64,000 bases of DNA, from positions 1 through 64,000 of the forward strand of contig JAHHHQ010000056.1 of the NCBI GenBank assembly GCA_019359285.1, given 5' to 3'. Source of the DNA: Nodosilinea sp. WJT8-NPBG4. Its GTDB lineage: Bacteria > Cyanobacteriota > Cyanobacteriia > Phormidesmidales > Phormidesmidaceae. Within the stretch, counting starts at the first letter, position 1. Each line of letters begins with the position of its first letter. A program made the translations under genes and the position numbers. Below the pieces are notes generated by a model. That model worked only from the letters and a program-made list of their open reading frames with translations, was not told the origin of the DNA and did not search any database. Shown in pieces: positions 1 through 8,744 of this stretch.

Positions 1-115
1 TCGCAAAACGCTCTGCTATTCCAAGTCTGTAGAAATGCTAGCTCACTCTGTTCGATTGCTACTTCACTACCTCAAGTTCGACGATGTCCCAGTTCCTTCA
101 AGATTCATCTCTTAA
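1..115 (+). pseudogene. IS1-like transposase, C-terminal fragment cut by window edge
   Basis: An open frame enters from the left edge (codons from base 2) and stops at TAA 113-115. It encodes a segment containing RKTLCYSKSVEML and LLLHYLKF. This resembles the C-terminus of cyanobacterial IS1-family transposases (R-x-T-x-C-x-S-K-S-x-E-M-L followed by a basic helix). Only about 37 residues are visible, so it cannot be told whether the full gene outside the window is intact. It is too short for the ORF track. The family assignment is from memory of the motif; the existence of the frame is directly seen. Confidence 0.5.
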
Positions 116-185
116 TTCAGCAACGCCGTAATTTCTACTAAGGAACGTGCATTTAAATAAAGTACTGAGCGTGTCGTCATTGTAG

Positions 186-232
186 GGTGCATGACGCTAA
201 GGCAAGGCTCCGCCAACGCGAAGCAATGCACC
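186..232. repeat. Palindromic dispersed repeat
   Basis: GGTGCAT at the left and ATGCACC at the right enclose a GC-rich core containing GGCTCCGCC. This is the layout of short imperfect palindromes scattered through cyanobacterial intergenic DNA. Its position just after the IS1-like fragment fits a non-coding stretch. No coding potential was seen. Confidence 0.45.
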
Positions 233-340
233 AATAGGAAAGAGGTAGAACTCTAGTCAAAACAAGCTTCAGCAGAGGTTTGATTTAGTACACTTGTTCC
301 AAATCACAATAGGTAGTTATCTATCTCAACTCTGTATGAG

Positions 341-663
341 GTTGAATACCAGTACTACAAGGCCGGGGTTATGCTGATGGAGTTGAGCCCAGCTAGCATC
401 GCTCAAGGCAGCTTTTCGTGGATGAGAGCAGGCGCGAGTCCTGGCAACTGATGGATGCTGTGGACTCGCTGAATCGGCGATTTGGGGCGGGGACTGTACG
501 CTAGGCGGTGGAGGGATTGCAGCAGGGGTGGAGGACGCAATCTGAATGGCGTTGGCAAATCCGCTCTGAAAGAGCATCGCCCAGGTTTACTACTCGGTGG
601 GATAAGTTGGTGAAGGCTGAGTCGATGGAGGAAGCGCAGGCTAAATGTTTAGAAGCCCGTTGA
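341..663 (+). pseudogene. umuC: umuC (DNA polymerase V subunit) C-terminal fossil
   Basis: Two plus frames joined by a frameshift give a recognisable UmuC tail. Frame one has EYQYYKAGVMLMELSP. Frame two has LMDAVDSLNRRFGAGTVR, then an in-frame TAG at 502-504, then AVEGLQQGW and SPRFTTRWDKL, stopping at TGA 661-663. In intact UmuC these blocks follow each other near the C-terminus of the translesion polymerase. There is no start codon and no catalytic palm domain, so this is a relic. The adjacent IS1-like fragment suggests insertion-driven loss. The match is from family memory; the stop and frame change are directly visible. Confidence 0.65.
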
Positions 664-734
664 AGCTGTTGCAGCAATAATTAGAAAATAGCTTGTCGTT
701 ACACATTCTCTAAAACTTACTAAAAACATTAACT

Positions 735-1850
735 ATGTCACTTCCAACAGAAGACTTTACCATTGGGGTTGAAGAGGAATATCAAATTATTGATCCCGCG
801 ACTCGTGAACTGCGATCGCGTCAGCAGCAAATTCTACCGATCGCCAAAAAAACGCTTGGTGAAGAAGTACAACCGGAAGCTCAGCTTTCGCAGATAGAGA
901 TCGGTACGCCTGTTTGTCGCTCACTTTCTGAAGTACGTGCAGAACTTGTCCGCTTGCGCCGGGAACTTATTGCTGCCGCTGCCAAAGACGGCAATCAAAT
1001 TGCCGCCGCTGGAACACACCCATTTTCCGAGTGGAAAGAACAGCAAGTCACGCCCAAAGAACGTTATCAAGGGCTGATGCGAGATTATCAACAACTGACC
1101 CGCGAACTCATGATCTTTGGCTGTCACGTACACGTTGGCATCAGCGATCCGGAGATGGCAGTCCAGGTTATGAACCGTTCGCGAATGTGGCTGGCACCGC
1201 TGCTGGCGCTTGCCGCTTCCTCGCCGTTTTGGTTCGGTACGGATACGGGATATGCCAGCTATCGCACGGAGATTTGGGGCCGATGGCCCATATCCGGTCC
1301 ACCGCTAATTTTCTCCTCACACGCCGAATACCAAAAGCTTGTAGAAGATTTGGTCGCAACTGGAGCCGTAGAAGAAGCGACAAAGATTTATTGGGATGCG
1401 CGTTTATCAGAGCGTTACCCAACCGTAGAGTTTCGCGTTACAGATGTCTGCATGACGGTGGATGAAGCAGTAATGGTTGCAGGACTGGTGCGCTCTTTGG
1501 CGCGAACTTGTTACGAACAAGCTCAAGGAGACAAACCATTTCCAGCCCCGCGCCACGAAGTTATACGCGCCGCGCACTGGCGTGCTGCACGCTATGGATT
1601 AGATACAGAGCTGATCGATGTTGAGGCAATGCGTGCTGTTCCAGCACACGAACTCGTTGAAAAGTTTCTAGCCTTCGTACGCCCATCGCTAGAGGAGTAT
1701 GGCGACTGGGACGAAGTTTCATTGCTCGTGCGGCAGACGATGCAGCAAGGCAATGGCGCAGCGCGACAGCGGGAAGTCTACCAGCGTACTGGACGCTTAG
1801 AGGATGTCGTTGATTTCATTGTCGCGCAGACGCTAAAAGGTATTGATTAA
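735..1850 (+). CDS. Carboxylate-amine ligase, YbdK/GCS2 family
   Basis: This is a 371-residue cytosolic protein of the glutamate-cysteine ligase family 2 fold. Members join a carboxylate to an amine using ATP, and some have weak gamma-glutamylcysteine synthetase activity. The N-terminal block FTIGVEEEYQIID and the central GCHVHVGI motif are family hallmarks, and the length is normal. ATG 735 follows an AT-rich leader without a clear Shine-Dalgarno sequence. No neighbour indicates the physiological substrate. A tiny possible ORF starts 21 bp after the stop. Family assignment is firm; the substrate is unknown. Confidence 0.88.
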   Translation: MSLPTEDFTIGVEEEYQIIDPATRELRSRQQQILPIAKKTLGEEVQPEAQLSQIEIGTPVCRSLSEVRAELVRLRRELIAAAAKDGNQIAAAGTHPFSEWKEQQVTPKERYQGLMRDYQQLTRELMIFGCHVHVGISDPEMAVQVMNRSRMWLAPLLALAASSPFWFGTDTGYASYRTEIWGRWPISGPPLIFSSHAEYQKLVEDLVATGAVEEATKIYWDARLSERYPTVEFRVTDVCMTVDEAVMVAGLVRSLARTCYEQAQGDKPFPAPRHEVIRAAHWRAARYGLDTELIDVEAMRAVPAHELVEKFLAFVRPSLEEYGDWDEVSLLVRQTMQQGNGAARQREVYQRTGRLEDVVDFIVAQTLKGID

Positions 1851-1871
1851 CTTCATTAGGGGTAGCAAAAT

Positions 1872-2036
1872 GTGGATATTGCCATTGTTGGAGACGGTGT
1901 TTCCAATTTAGAACCCCCAGCGATCGATATAGATGATCGATATGGACAGGTAGTTCTTTCTCAATCCCTTGAGGGGGACTGGTCATTACATTGGGTTTTG
2001 GCGTGTCTATTGGCTCGGACTCGGCATAGCCTATGA
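1872..2036 (+). CDS. Possible small protein, 54 aa
   Basis: A GTG-initiated frame starts 21 bp after the ligase stop codon, preceded by AGGGG at a usable distance. It encodes a peptide beginning with VDIAIVGDGVSNLEPP and ending at TGA 2036. It has no domain I recognise. It could be the remnant N-terminus of a lost gene or chance. It is listed because of its ribosome-binding site and operon-like position. Confidence 0.25.
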   Translation: MDIAIVGDGVSNLEPPAIDIDDRYGQVVLSQSLEGDWSLHWVLACLLARTRHSL

Positions 2037-2418
2037 CTCCAAGCCTAGACCCCTACTGTTTTTTCTGAGTCTTGTCAGGGGGTTGGGGGATGTTGGTGGG
2101 CTGGGTGGTGAGAAATGGACCCAGGTGCAACGCTTAGCGAAGCCAGCTTCTCTTCTATCTGGGTCAGTCAGTCAGTTACGACATTCAACGACCCGGAAGG
2201 CTTCTGAGAGGCTAAATATCTTTCCTCTGCAGCTGTGGACAGCAGTTCGCTTAAACTGACCCCCTGCCTTCCGCGACAAGCTCCAGAAATGTCTTTGTCT
2301 CTAGCCTTAGGGCGACTTTGACACGGGTAGTAGGTGGGGTTACAGGGGGCAACGGGATAGTCCAATTTTAGTCCACACGGTGTGCCCCCACCTGATCGGC
2401 CAAATTTCACAAAAACGG
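2037..2418. other. Non-coding stretch before tRNA-Val
   Basis: I see no credible gene here. The listed ORFs on both strands have biased, low-complexity translations and no ribosome-binding site. The stretch is G-rich around 2070-2110. Confidence 0.5.
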
Positions 2419-2446
2419 TTGAAACGTCCCTATTCTCTGCTAGGAT
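2419..2446 (+). promoter_or_regulatory. Sigma-70-type promoter of tRNA-Val
   Basis: TTGAAA at 2419-2424 and TAGGAT at 2441-2446 are separated by 16 bp and lie about 22 bp before the tRNA 5' end. This is a good SigA-type promoter for a stable RNA. It is predicted from sequence only. Confidence 0.6.
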
Positions 2447-2467
2447 GTGAAACTGCAAATGCAGCAC

Positions 2468-2540
<73 letters not shown>

Positions 2541-2547
2541 TACTTGT

Positions 2548-2697
2548 TGTCGAGTAACGGTTTAGCTGTCGTCGCTAACAGATTAGTGTCGCTTTCACAA
2601 TTTAATTGTCGTCCTAACACATTAGTGACGACAAAGCGTTTTGACTAATCGTTAACGTGCTATCTGTCGCCTTTATGCCGTTGTAATGTCGAGTAAC
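2548..2697 (+). mobile_element. Orphan CAST (type V-K Tn7-like) left end with TnsB-like sites
   Basis: The array opens with TGTCGAGTAAC and then carries repeated blocks of consensus AACAnATTAnTGTCG (near 2556, 2577, 2597 and 2617, with a further AAC..ATCTGTCG block near 2655). Order and spacing closely match the left end of the Scytonema ShCAST element, which begins TGTACAGTGAC and has the same AACAGATTA-TGTC and TTTAATTGTCGTC blocks. A GTT at 2482-2484 inside the tRNA lies 63 bp before the first TGT, which fits the known 60-66 bp insertion distance from a GTN PAM. TGTCGAGTAAC recurs in direct orientation at 2687. No tnsB, tnsC, tniQ, cas12k or opposite end was seen. I infer a solo or decayed end. 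Confidence 0.7.
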
Positions 2698-2759
2698 AGC
2701 GTATGGCTTCCCGTTAGCTTGTGCAACCCGTGTGAGCCCCAATCGAGCTTGGCAAGCAA

Positions 2760-3893
2760 CTAGCTTTCTTGTCCCGGTTCACAATCGTCAGAGCATTTGA
2801 CGGTCAAACCCGGCTGGTAGAAACGGTAGGTATTGCGGCCTTGGTCTTTGGCTTGGTAGAGGGCCTGGTCGGCGTGGCGTAGCAGGATGGTGGGGTCGGT
2901 GCCATCCTGGGGAAAGAGGGCGATGCCGATGCTGGTGCCGACTTGTAACCGGTGGTTATCAAGGGTGAAGATAGGTTTCAGGCTCTCTAAAATGCGATCG
3001 CAGGTGCGCTCCACCGCATCTGCCGCGGTGAGCCGAGAGAGCACCAAAACAAATTCGTCGCCACCCCAGCGCACCAGCAGGTCTTCGCTGCGTAGGCATT
3101 GGGATAGGCGCTGGGCCACCCGGTGCAGCATTTGGTCGCCCACCTCGTGGCCCAGGCTATCGTTGATGTCTTTGAATTTGTCGAGGTCTAGAAAGGCTAC
3201 CGCTACCTGGGTCTGTTGGCGATCGGCTTGGGCCAGCGCCTTGGGCAGATAGGTGTCGAGAAAAGTGCGGTTGGGCAGACCGGTGAGCCGGTCGTAGAAG
3301 GCCTGGTGATGAATTCTGGCCTCGTCCTGCTTTTTTTCAGTGATGTCTCGCACCAGCCAGCGCAGGTGTGCCTCGCGACCCTCGCGGCTGATGGAGACAG
3401 TAATGGCCACATCGATACTCGGGCCTTCCCGAGGCAAAAGTTGGGTTTCCCAGGCTTTGGTAGGCAACGCCTGGGCGGAGCGGCTGAGCTGGGCCAACAT
3501 GGCGTAGAGGGCGCGACGGTGCTTAATCGGTAGAAACAGCACCATGGGTTTGCCCACCAGCAACTCCTGGGGCAGGTGCAGCATTGCTGCGATCGCCACA
3601 TTGCCCGCCTGAATGATGCCCTTGGTGTCGCTTACCAGGTAGCCATCGGGGGCGAGGTTGAAGAGGTCTTGGTAGCGCTGGCGCTCGAGCTCTAGCTGCT
3701 GTCGGTGGTCGGCTAGGGCCTGATTTTGCTGAGTCAGCTCTTCGTGGGCGGCACGCAACTCTTCGATCACTAGGCTGAGGTCGTTTAGGGCCATCGCTAG
3801 CAGCTCGGGCTGAATGGGTGATGCGCTGGCGTGCTGTTGTAGTAGTAGTGCCCGTTGCTGTACGGCATCGATGCGCTCAAACATGATATTCAT
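2760..3893 (-). CDS. PAS-GGDEF diguanylate cyclase
   Basis: A 377-residue cytosolic signalling protein that should make cyclic di-GMP from two GTP. It has an N-terminal helical segment (about 1-80), a PAS domain with YQDLFNLAPDGYLV (about 85-200), and a C-terminal GGDEF domain. The catalytic motif RWGGDEF is intact and an inhibitory-site RxxD (RSED) sits five residues before it. I chose ATG 3893 rather than the track start at 3914. It overlaps the upstream PAS gene by 4 bp (ATGA), which implies translational coupling. The N-terminus resembles that neighbour, so the two look like a tandem duplication with one output domain. Confidence 0.9.
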   Translation of the reverse strand: MNIMFERIDAVQQRALLLQQHASASPIQPELLAMALNDLSLVIEELRAAHEELTQQNQALADHRQQLELERQRYQDLFNLAPDGYLVSDTKGIIQAGNVAIAAMLHLPQELLVGKPMVLFLPIKHRRALYAMLAQLSRSAQALPTKAWETQLLPREGPSIDVAITVSISREGREAHLRWLVRDITEKKQDEARIHHQAFYDRLTGLPNRTFLDTYLPKALAQADRQQTQVAVAFLDLDKFKDINDSLGHEVGDQMLHRVAQRLSQCLRSEDLLVRWGGDEFVLVLSRLTAADAVERTCDRILESLKPIFTLDNHRLQVGTSIGIALFPQDGTDPTILLRHADQALYQAKDQGRNTYRFYQPGLTVKCSDDCEPGQES

Positions 3894-4573
3894 TGCAACC
3901 CGCCCTGACGGCAATCGTCAAGATCTTGGAGCAGTTGGGCATTAGCCTGCACAAGGTCTGCGGTGCGGGCAATGATTAGATCCTGGAGATCGGCGTGGGC
4001 CGTCTGTAGCTGCTGCTCCACACAGCGCTGCTGAGAAATATCTCGGAGCGACCAGAGAATGGTGGCAGCTCCTGGGCGGCTGTCTTTGAGGAAGTTGGTG
4101 GCGATCGCCACCGTAACCGGATCCCCCTGTTGCGATTTGAGGGTGACTTCCCAGGGCTCGGTGGGGTAGGGCTGGTGCAGCCGCTGCTGAAAGTCTGACC
4201 AGTCGCCCTGCTCAATCAGCACCATCAGGGGTTTGCCCACCAGCCCCGCCTGGGGCTGCGCAAACAAGAGTTCTGCCGCCCGGTTGGCGTGATAAATTTT
4301 GCCTTTTTCGTCGGTGACTAGGTAGCCGTCGGGGGCCAGCTCAAACAGGGTGCGGTAGCGTTGGCGCTCAAGATCAACCTGATTCCGGGTGTCGCTGAGT
4401 ATCTGGTTTTGCTCATGCAGCTCCGCATCTACGGCCTGAAGCTCTTCGAGCACGAGGTAGAGGTCTTTGAGGGCCAGCTCTAGCAGGACAGGATCAATTG
4501 GGGTGGTAGTGGCCTGCTCGCGCAGCCGAAGGGCGCGTTGGTAGACTGCCTCGATTTGATGAGAGATACTCAT
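3890..4573 (-). CDS. PAS-domain sensor protein without output domain
   Basis: A 227-residue protein with an N-terminal helical segment (QRALRLREQ, TPIDPVLLELALKDLY) followed by a PAS domain (YRTLFELAPDGYLVTDEKGK, about 75-190) and a coiled-coil tail. It has no kinase, cyclase or phosphodiesterase domain. It is the first gene of a two-gene unit with the downstream GGDEF protein and shares that protein's N-terminal architecture. It may act as a partner or input subunit of the cyclase, which is inference. ATG 4573 is preceded by GGAAG at a good distance. Confidence 0.8.
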   Translation of the reverse strand: MSISHQIEAVYQRALRLREQATTTPIDPVLLELALKDLYLVLEELQAVDAELHEQNQILSDTRNQVDLERQRYRTLFELAPDGYLVTDEKGKIYHANRAAELLFAQPQAGLVGKPLMVLIEQGDWSDFQQRLHQPYPTEPWEVTLKSQQGDPVTVAIATNFLKDSRPGAATILWSLRDISQQRCVEQQLQTAHADLQDLIIARTADLVQANAQLLQDLDDCRQGGLQ

Positions 4574-5005
4574 AAGTCAGCTTCCATAAGGATGGTCGAT
4601 CATCCAAAAAAGCCTAGCAATACCTTCCTTAAGGGTCTAATTTCAGCTTAAAAAGTCGCTTTTTCCTAATCTTTATTATATCAACATGTTTAGCCAGATA
4701 GAGTCACCGGCAGACTGAGATTGCCTTTGACATTAAGGGTAAGGTCAAGCACCCATACTGTTTCTCTCTATACTAGGTCGCCTCAAGGCCTGTAGTTTTC
4801 TACGAAAAAACCTCTATTTTTAATCTTAACTGGGTTTACTTGCTTTGATTTGCCCTTAAGAAATGCTGTTTTTCTTGAGCGTAGTCCGCCCTAGGTTACC
4901 CTGGTTCTACCAATATAGAAGCAGGGGAGTTTTGCTGGTATTTGAACCTTGAGTAACGCGTTCTTAACGTTTTATATGTTAAAAACCATTTTCTGGAAGC
5001 GATCT
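4574..5005. other. Intergenic, AT-rich, no gene
   Basis: 432 bp upstream of the PAS-GGDEF pair and downstream of the CheB/CheR gene. It is AT-rich and has no credible ORF or strong hairpin. It probably contains the promoter of the minus-strand PAS operon. Confidence 0.5.
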
Positions 5006-7987
5006 TTATGCGCTGTCAGCAGTGCGATTGATCACAGTTTCAATGGCTAGTAAAACTAAATCGTCGCCGTTGGGCTGGAGCATCTTGCGGGCGTTGAGCC
5101 GCATGGTTTGGGGGCCAATGGTTTCAAAGGTGTGCACGACTTCAAAGTCGTCGACCTGCAAGTTTTGGGGCAGTAGGTCGTGGAGCAGCGATCGCAGCTG
5201 AGGGATATCCCACTGGCCGTTGCCCAGCTCAAAGATCAGCTGCCCCTCGGTGTCGTCGGGGTTGACCTGAAAGGTTTGATAAAACTGCCGATTTGCCGTC
5301 ACCACCCGCAGGTCGTGGGTGAGCACCACCAGGGCCTCGCGCACGGTCTGCACAATGGCGTCGGCGTAGTCGCGGGCCTGGCGCAGCTGGTTGGCGCTGC
5401 GCTTGAGGCTGTCAATATCCACCAGCACCACCACTGCCCCATCGATGCGGTTGTCGAGGGTGCGGTAGGGGCGAATGCGTAGGTCGTGCCAGCGGCCCTC
5501 CTGATCCTGCACCTCCTGGCTGCTCTGCTCTAGGGTATTGATCACCGCTAAAATGCGGGTCTCGAGGTCGGCGATCGCCAGGCGGTGGTTGATGTCGCCC
5601 AGGGGGCGGCCCACATCGCCGGGAATCAGGTTGAACAGGGCGGCTGCGGTGGGGGTAAAGCGGCGAATTCTGAGGTCGTCTTCCAACATCAGAATGGGAA
5701 TGTGGATGCTGCTGAGCAGGTTTTGAAAGTCGTTGCTGATGTGGGTGGTTTCGGAGTTGCGACGGTAGAGTTCGTCGTTGATGGTGCTGAGTTCTTCGTT
5801 GGTGGCCTGAATTTCTTCTTTGGCGGTTTGCAGCTCTTCGTTGGTGCTCTGGAGCTCTTCGTTGCTGGAAAGAATTTCTTCGTTGGCGGCCCTCAGATCC
5901 TGGTTTGTGGCCTCCTGCTCTTGAATGATCGATTGTAGGTGCGATCGCGTGGTGTCGAGATCCTGCTGGAGGGCGAGGTTTTCTTGCCGGTACTGCCCCT
6001 CCAAGTCGGCGACGGGGACAGCGGCCTCGGCGGCGGTGCCGTCTGGCACCAAATCGGTGAAGAGCACTAGATAGTAAGCTTTGCCAGCGGGCTGGGGCAT
6101 GAGGGGCACGACCTCAATTTGCACCGGGCGGCGATCGCCCGCTTCGATCAGCAGCGATCGCCGTTGCACCGCCTGGCTGGTTTGCTGGGCCTGGTAAACG
6201 GCCGTGCGCAGGTCGAGCTGCAGCCCCTCCTTGGCCATGGTGAGCAAATTAAGGCTGGCGCGACCGGGGGCTGGCTCTAGATAAGCCCCCGTCTGCCCGC
6301 GAAACTGCAAAATCTCCAGCCGGTCATTCATCAATACCCCCGCTGGGCCGTAGCGGTTGAGCACCGTCTGGTCAGCCAGGGCGTAGAGGTCGACGTCTTG
6401 GCTGCGTCGGGGTGGGTCGGGCCGAGGGGGCTGAGGGCTGGGGGTGTAGGTGGTGGGGTCAAAGTCAAAGCTCAACGGCAGCGACGACGACTGCTTGGTG
6501 TAGAGCTTGTAGTGACTGTCGACCAGCGAAAACAGGTGGCTAAACTCCCCCGTTGTCTCCGACGACCCCAGCAGCAAAAAGCCGTCGGGCTTAAGGCCGT
6601 AGTGAAACATGGGTAGCACCTTGCTCTGCAAAGCCGCCCCAAAGTAAATCAACACGTTGCGGCAGCTGATTAAATCTAGGCGCGAAAAGGGCGGATCGGT
6701 GATCAGATTTTGGCAGGCAAAAATGCACAGCTCTCGCACCACTTTGTTGATCTGGTAGCCGCCGTCGGTGGGCACAAAAAACCGCTGCAACCGCTCTGGC
6801 GACACGTTGCTCACCTGCACGGGCGAGTACCAGCCCACGCGGGCTACTTCAATGGCCAGCTTGCTGACATCGGTGGCAAAAATTTGAATTGGCGGGCTGA
6901 CGCTGTGGTGGCTGAAATACTCCAGCAGGCAAATGGCAATGGAATAGGCCTCTTCGCCAGTCGAGCAGCCCGCCACCCAAACGCGCAGGGGCAGGTCGGG
7001 GTTGCCTTGGCCGGCTTGGGCCAGCCGTTGGCGATATCTCAGCAGCGCCGGAAACATCGTCTGCTCCAGCGCCGTAAACACTTCCCCATCGCGAAAGAAG
7101 CTGGTTACGCCAATCAAAATTTCCTGGTGCAGGGTCTGCACCTCCTCGAGGTTGGCCTGGAGGTACTGACTGTAGCTCTCCAGGCTCTCCAGGTGGTGCA
7201 GGGCCATGCGGCGAGAGATGCGCCGCATGACGGTGCTGGGCTTGTACTGGGCAAAGTCAATTTTGGTGACCCGCTTCAGCAGGGTGAGAACGGTGTCCAG
7301 CCCGGTGGTGCTTGGGGTCTTCTCCGGGGCCACGAGTTCTACTGGGCTGGGGCTTGTGATGTAGGGGTGGGCACTGAGGCTGGCTAGGGTCTGGGCAATT
7401 TCTTCTGGCGTTTGAATGAAGTCAACCTGCCCGGTGGCGATCGCCGTGTGGGGCATGCTGCTAAATTTTGCCGATGCCTCCGACTGGGAAAAGGTGATGC
7501 CCCCTGCCGCCTTGATTGCCTCTAGCCCCAGGGTGCCGTCGGCATCGGCCCCTGAGAGCACCACGCCAATGGCTTTGTTACCCCGCTCCTGGGCCAAGGC
7601 GTTAAAGAAACTGTCGATCAGGCGGCTGCCGGTGCGCGATCGCGGGCGGGGTCGCAGCCGCAGCTCGCCTGCCACAATGGTCATCGCCGTATTGTGGGGG
7701 ATGACGTAGACGTGGTTGGGGGCGATCGCCACCCCATCGACCACCTCCAGCACCGGCATCTCGGTGGTGCGGCTCATGATCTCGCTCAGCAGGCTGGGCT
7801 GGCTGGGGTCTAAATGCTGCAACAGCACAAAGGCCATGCCCGTGGTGGTGGGCAAATGGCTCAGCAGTTGGGTAAAAGCTTCTAACCCCCCCGCCGACGC
7901 CCCAATCGCCACCACCGGAAACATCTCCTCTGGCTGGGCAGGGGCTGGTGGAGCGTCATCGGCGGGGGAGGGGTGCTGGAGAGCCAT
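5006..7987 (-). CDS. CheB-CheR fusion with coiled coil and PAS domains
   Basis: A 993-residue multidomain signalling protein. Residues about 22-205 form a CheB methylesterase domain (GASAGG serine, QHLDP histidine, SGADADGT aspartate). About 225-500 form a CheR methyltransferase with SAM-binding VWVAGCSTGEEAYS and the DPPFSRLDLISCRNVLIYF block. A long heptad coiled coil (EELQSTNEELQTAKEEI, about 660-755) and two PAS-like domains follow. There is no receiver or kinase domain. Such fusions usually modify receptors or act as stand-alone sensors rather than serving a flagellar pathway, and no che cluster is nearby. Start ATG 7987 has only a weak AGG upstream. Confidence 0.9.
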   Translation of the reverse strand: MALQHPSPADDAPPAPAQPEEMFPVVAIGASAGGLEAFTQLLSHLPTTTGMAFVLLQHLDPSQPSLLSEIMSRTTEMPVLEVVDGVAIAPNHVYVIPHNTAMTIVAGELRLRPRPRSRTGSRLIDSFFNALAQERGNKAIGVVLSGADADGTLGLEAIKAAGGITFSQSEASAKFSSMPHTAIATGQVDFIQTPEEIAQTLASLSAHPYITSPSPVELVAPEKTPSTTGLDTVLTLLKRVTKIDFAQYKPSTVMRRISRRMALHHLESLESYSQYLQANLEEVQTLHQEILIGVTSFFRDGEVFTALEQTMFPALLRYRQRLAQAGQGNPDLPLRVWVAGCSTGEEAYSIAICLLEYFSHHSVSPPIQIFATDVSKLAIEVARVGWYSPVQVSNVSPERLQRFFVPTDGGYQINKVVRELCIFACQNLITDPPFSRLDLISCRNVLIYFGAALQSKVLPMFHYGLKPDGFLLLGSSETTGEFSHLFSLVDSHYKLYTKQSSSLPLSFDFDPTTYTPSPQPPRPDPPRRSQDVDLYALADQTVLNRYGPAGVLMNDRLEILQFRGQTGAYLEPAPGRASLNLLTMAKEGLQLDLRTAVYQAQQTSQAVQRRSLLIEAGDRRPVQIEVVPLMPQPAGKAYYLVLFTDLVPDGTAAEAAVPVADLEGQYRQENLALQQDLDTTRSHLQSIIQEQEATNQDLRAANEEILSSNEELQSTNEELQTAKEEIQATNEELSTINDELYRRNSETTHISNDFQNLLSSIHIPILMLEDDLRIRRFTPTAAALFNLIPGDVGRPLGDINHRLAIADLETRILAVINTLEQSSQEVQDQEGRWHDLRIRPYRTLDNRIDGAVVVLVDIDSLKRSANQLRQARDYADAIVQTVREALVVLTHDLRVVTANRQFYQTFQVNPDDTEGQLIFELGNGQWDIPQLRSLLHDLLPQNLQVDDFEVVHTFETIGPQTMRLNARKMLQPNGDDLVLLAIETVINRTADSA

Positions 7988-8329
7988 ACCTGGGGTGGGC
8001 CACGGTCTGATAACTGCGCTGAGCCGGTCTAGATAGTATGACGGCTCGGACCCCTCTATATACCGCGATTTTGCCTACCTGGGCATGGATCCGCGTGCCT
8101 GGGGGGCTATGTGGGCGATCGCGGGTGCAGCTTCGGTCCCACTTTGCCGGAACCTCGGGGTGAAGGTCTAAGTTGTGGCGCTTCTCAATGATTAGTGTGC
8201 GATCGGTCAAAGCTAGTCAATACAAACTAGACTGAAGGTATCCATTGACAAGGCTACCCGTTGCGAGGCAGGCGGCGTAGGTGCCGAGGCAAGCTTTAAC
8301 TCCCAGGTTTAATCCCACAGCGCTTCTAA

Positions 8330-8640
8330 GTAAATTGCAAAATCCTGTAGGGTTGGCGTTTGCCCTGTGCAGGCAAGCTACCCATGGAAATTGCAAATAT
8401 CAATTTGGACAGTATCCCATTCTTCTGACAGACGAACTTGTGGCCCGCGCCGGGTTAGCCTTAGAGCTACTTGGAGAATGCTTGCTTGGCATTCAGCCCG
8501 CTATTCAGTTAAAGGGTTTTACACCCTGTTTCCAGCGGTGGGCATGGCTCATCCTACTCCTAAGGCAGAAAAGTTATTCAGCTAGACAACAATAAAAATT
8601 TCTATTCCTCCGTCGTCCTACCTGTGGGGCGACGTTTTTT
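8330..8640 (+). ncRNA. Candidate structured RNA ending in an intrinsic terminator
   Basis: Between the CheB/CheR gene and ftsH the plus strand folds extensively by eye. A long imperfect hairpin runs from TTGCAA (8334) to TTGCAA (about 8390). A three-way junction is closed by GCCTTAGAG (8458-8466) with CTCCTAAGGC (8557-8566). It holds GAATGC/GCATTC (8476-8494) and GCCCGCT/AGCGGTGGGC (8496-8543), the latter with an inner AGGGT/ACCCT. A terminator follows at 8611-8640. It matches no RNA I can name (not tmRNA, RNase P or SRP RNA by their conserved boxes). A 104-codon ORF on the same strand (8281-8595) looks non-protein-like. Its 5' end is unknown. Confidence 0.45.
8611..8640 (+). terminator. Intrinsic terminator upstream of ftsH
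   Basis: CGTCGTCC pairs with GGGGCGACG across an eight-base loop and is followed by TTTTTT. It lies 105 bp before the ftsH start and ends transcription entering from the candidate RNA, or acts as a leader attenuator. Confidence 0.7.
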
Positions 8641-8744
8641 GGGGTGCTTGAACTTGAGCGCCGCTCTTCATCAATTCAAACTAGAAATCAAACCTCAGAC
8701 CGTCATTTTCAAAGAACTCTCCGCCCCATTGCCAGGTTGCCAAA

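Noticed and set aside
2687-2697. Second TGTCGAGTAAC copy as the opposite end of the transposon
   Set aside because: It is in the same orientation as the first copy, whereas transposon ends should be inverted; the reverse complement was not seen.
6710-7387. 225-codon plus ORF opposite the CheB/CheR gene
   Set aside because: Shadow frame of a well-supported gene; no ribosome-binding site or motif.
8281-8595. 104-codon plus ORF ending just before the terminator upstream of ftsH
   Set aside because: GTG start without a ribosome-binding site, no recognisable domain, and its sequence is better explained by strong RNA secondary structure.
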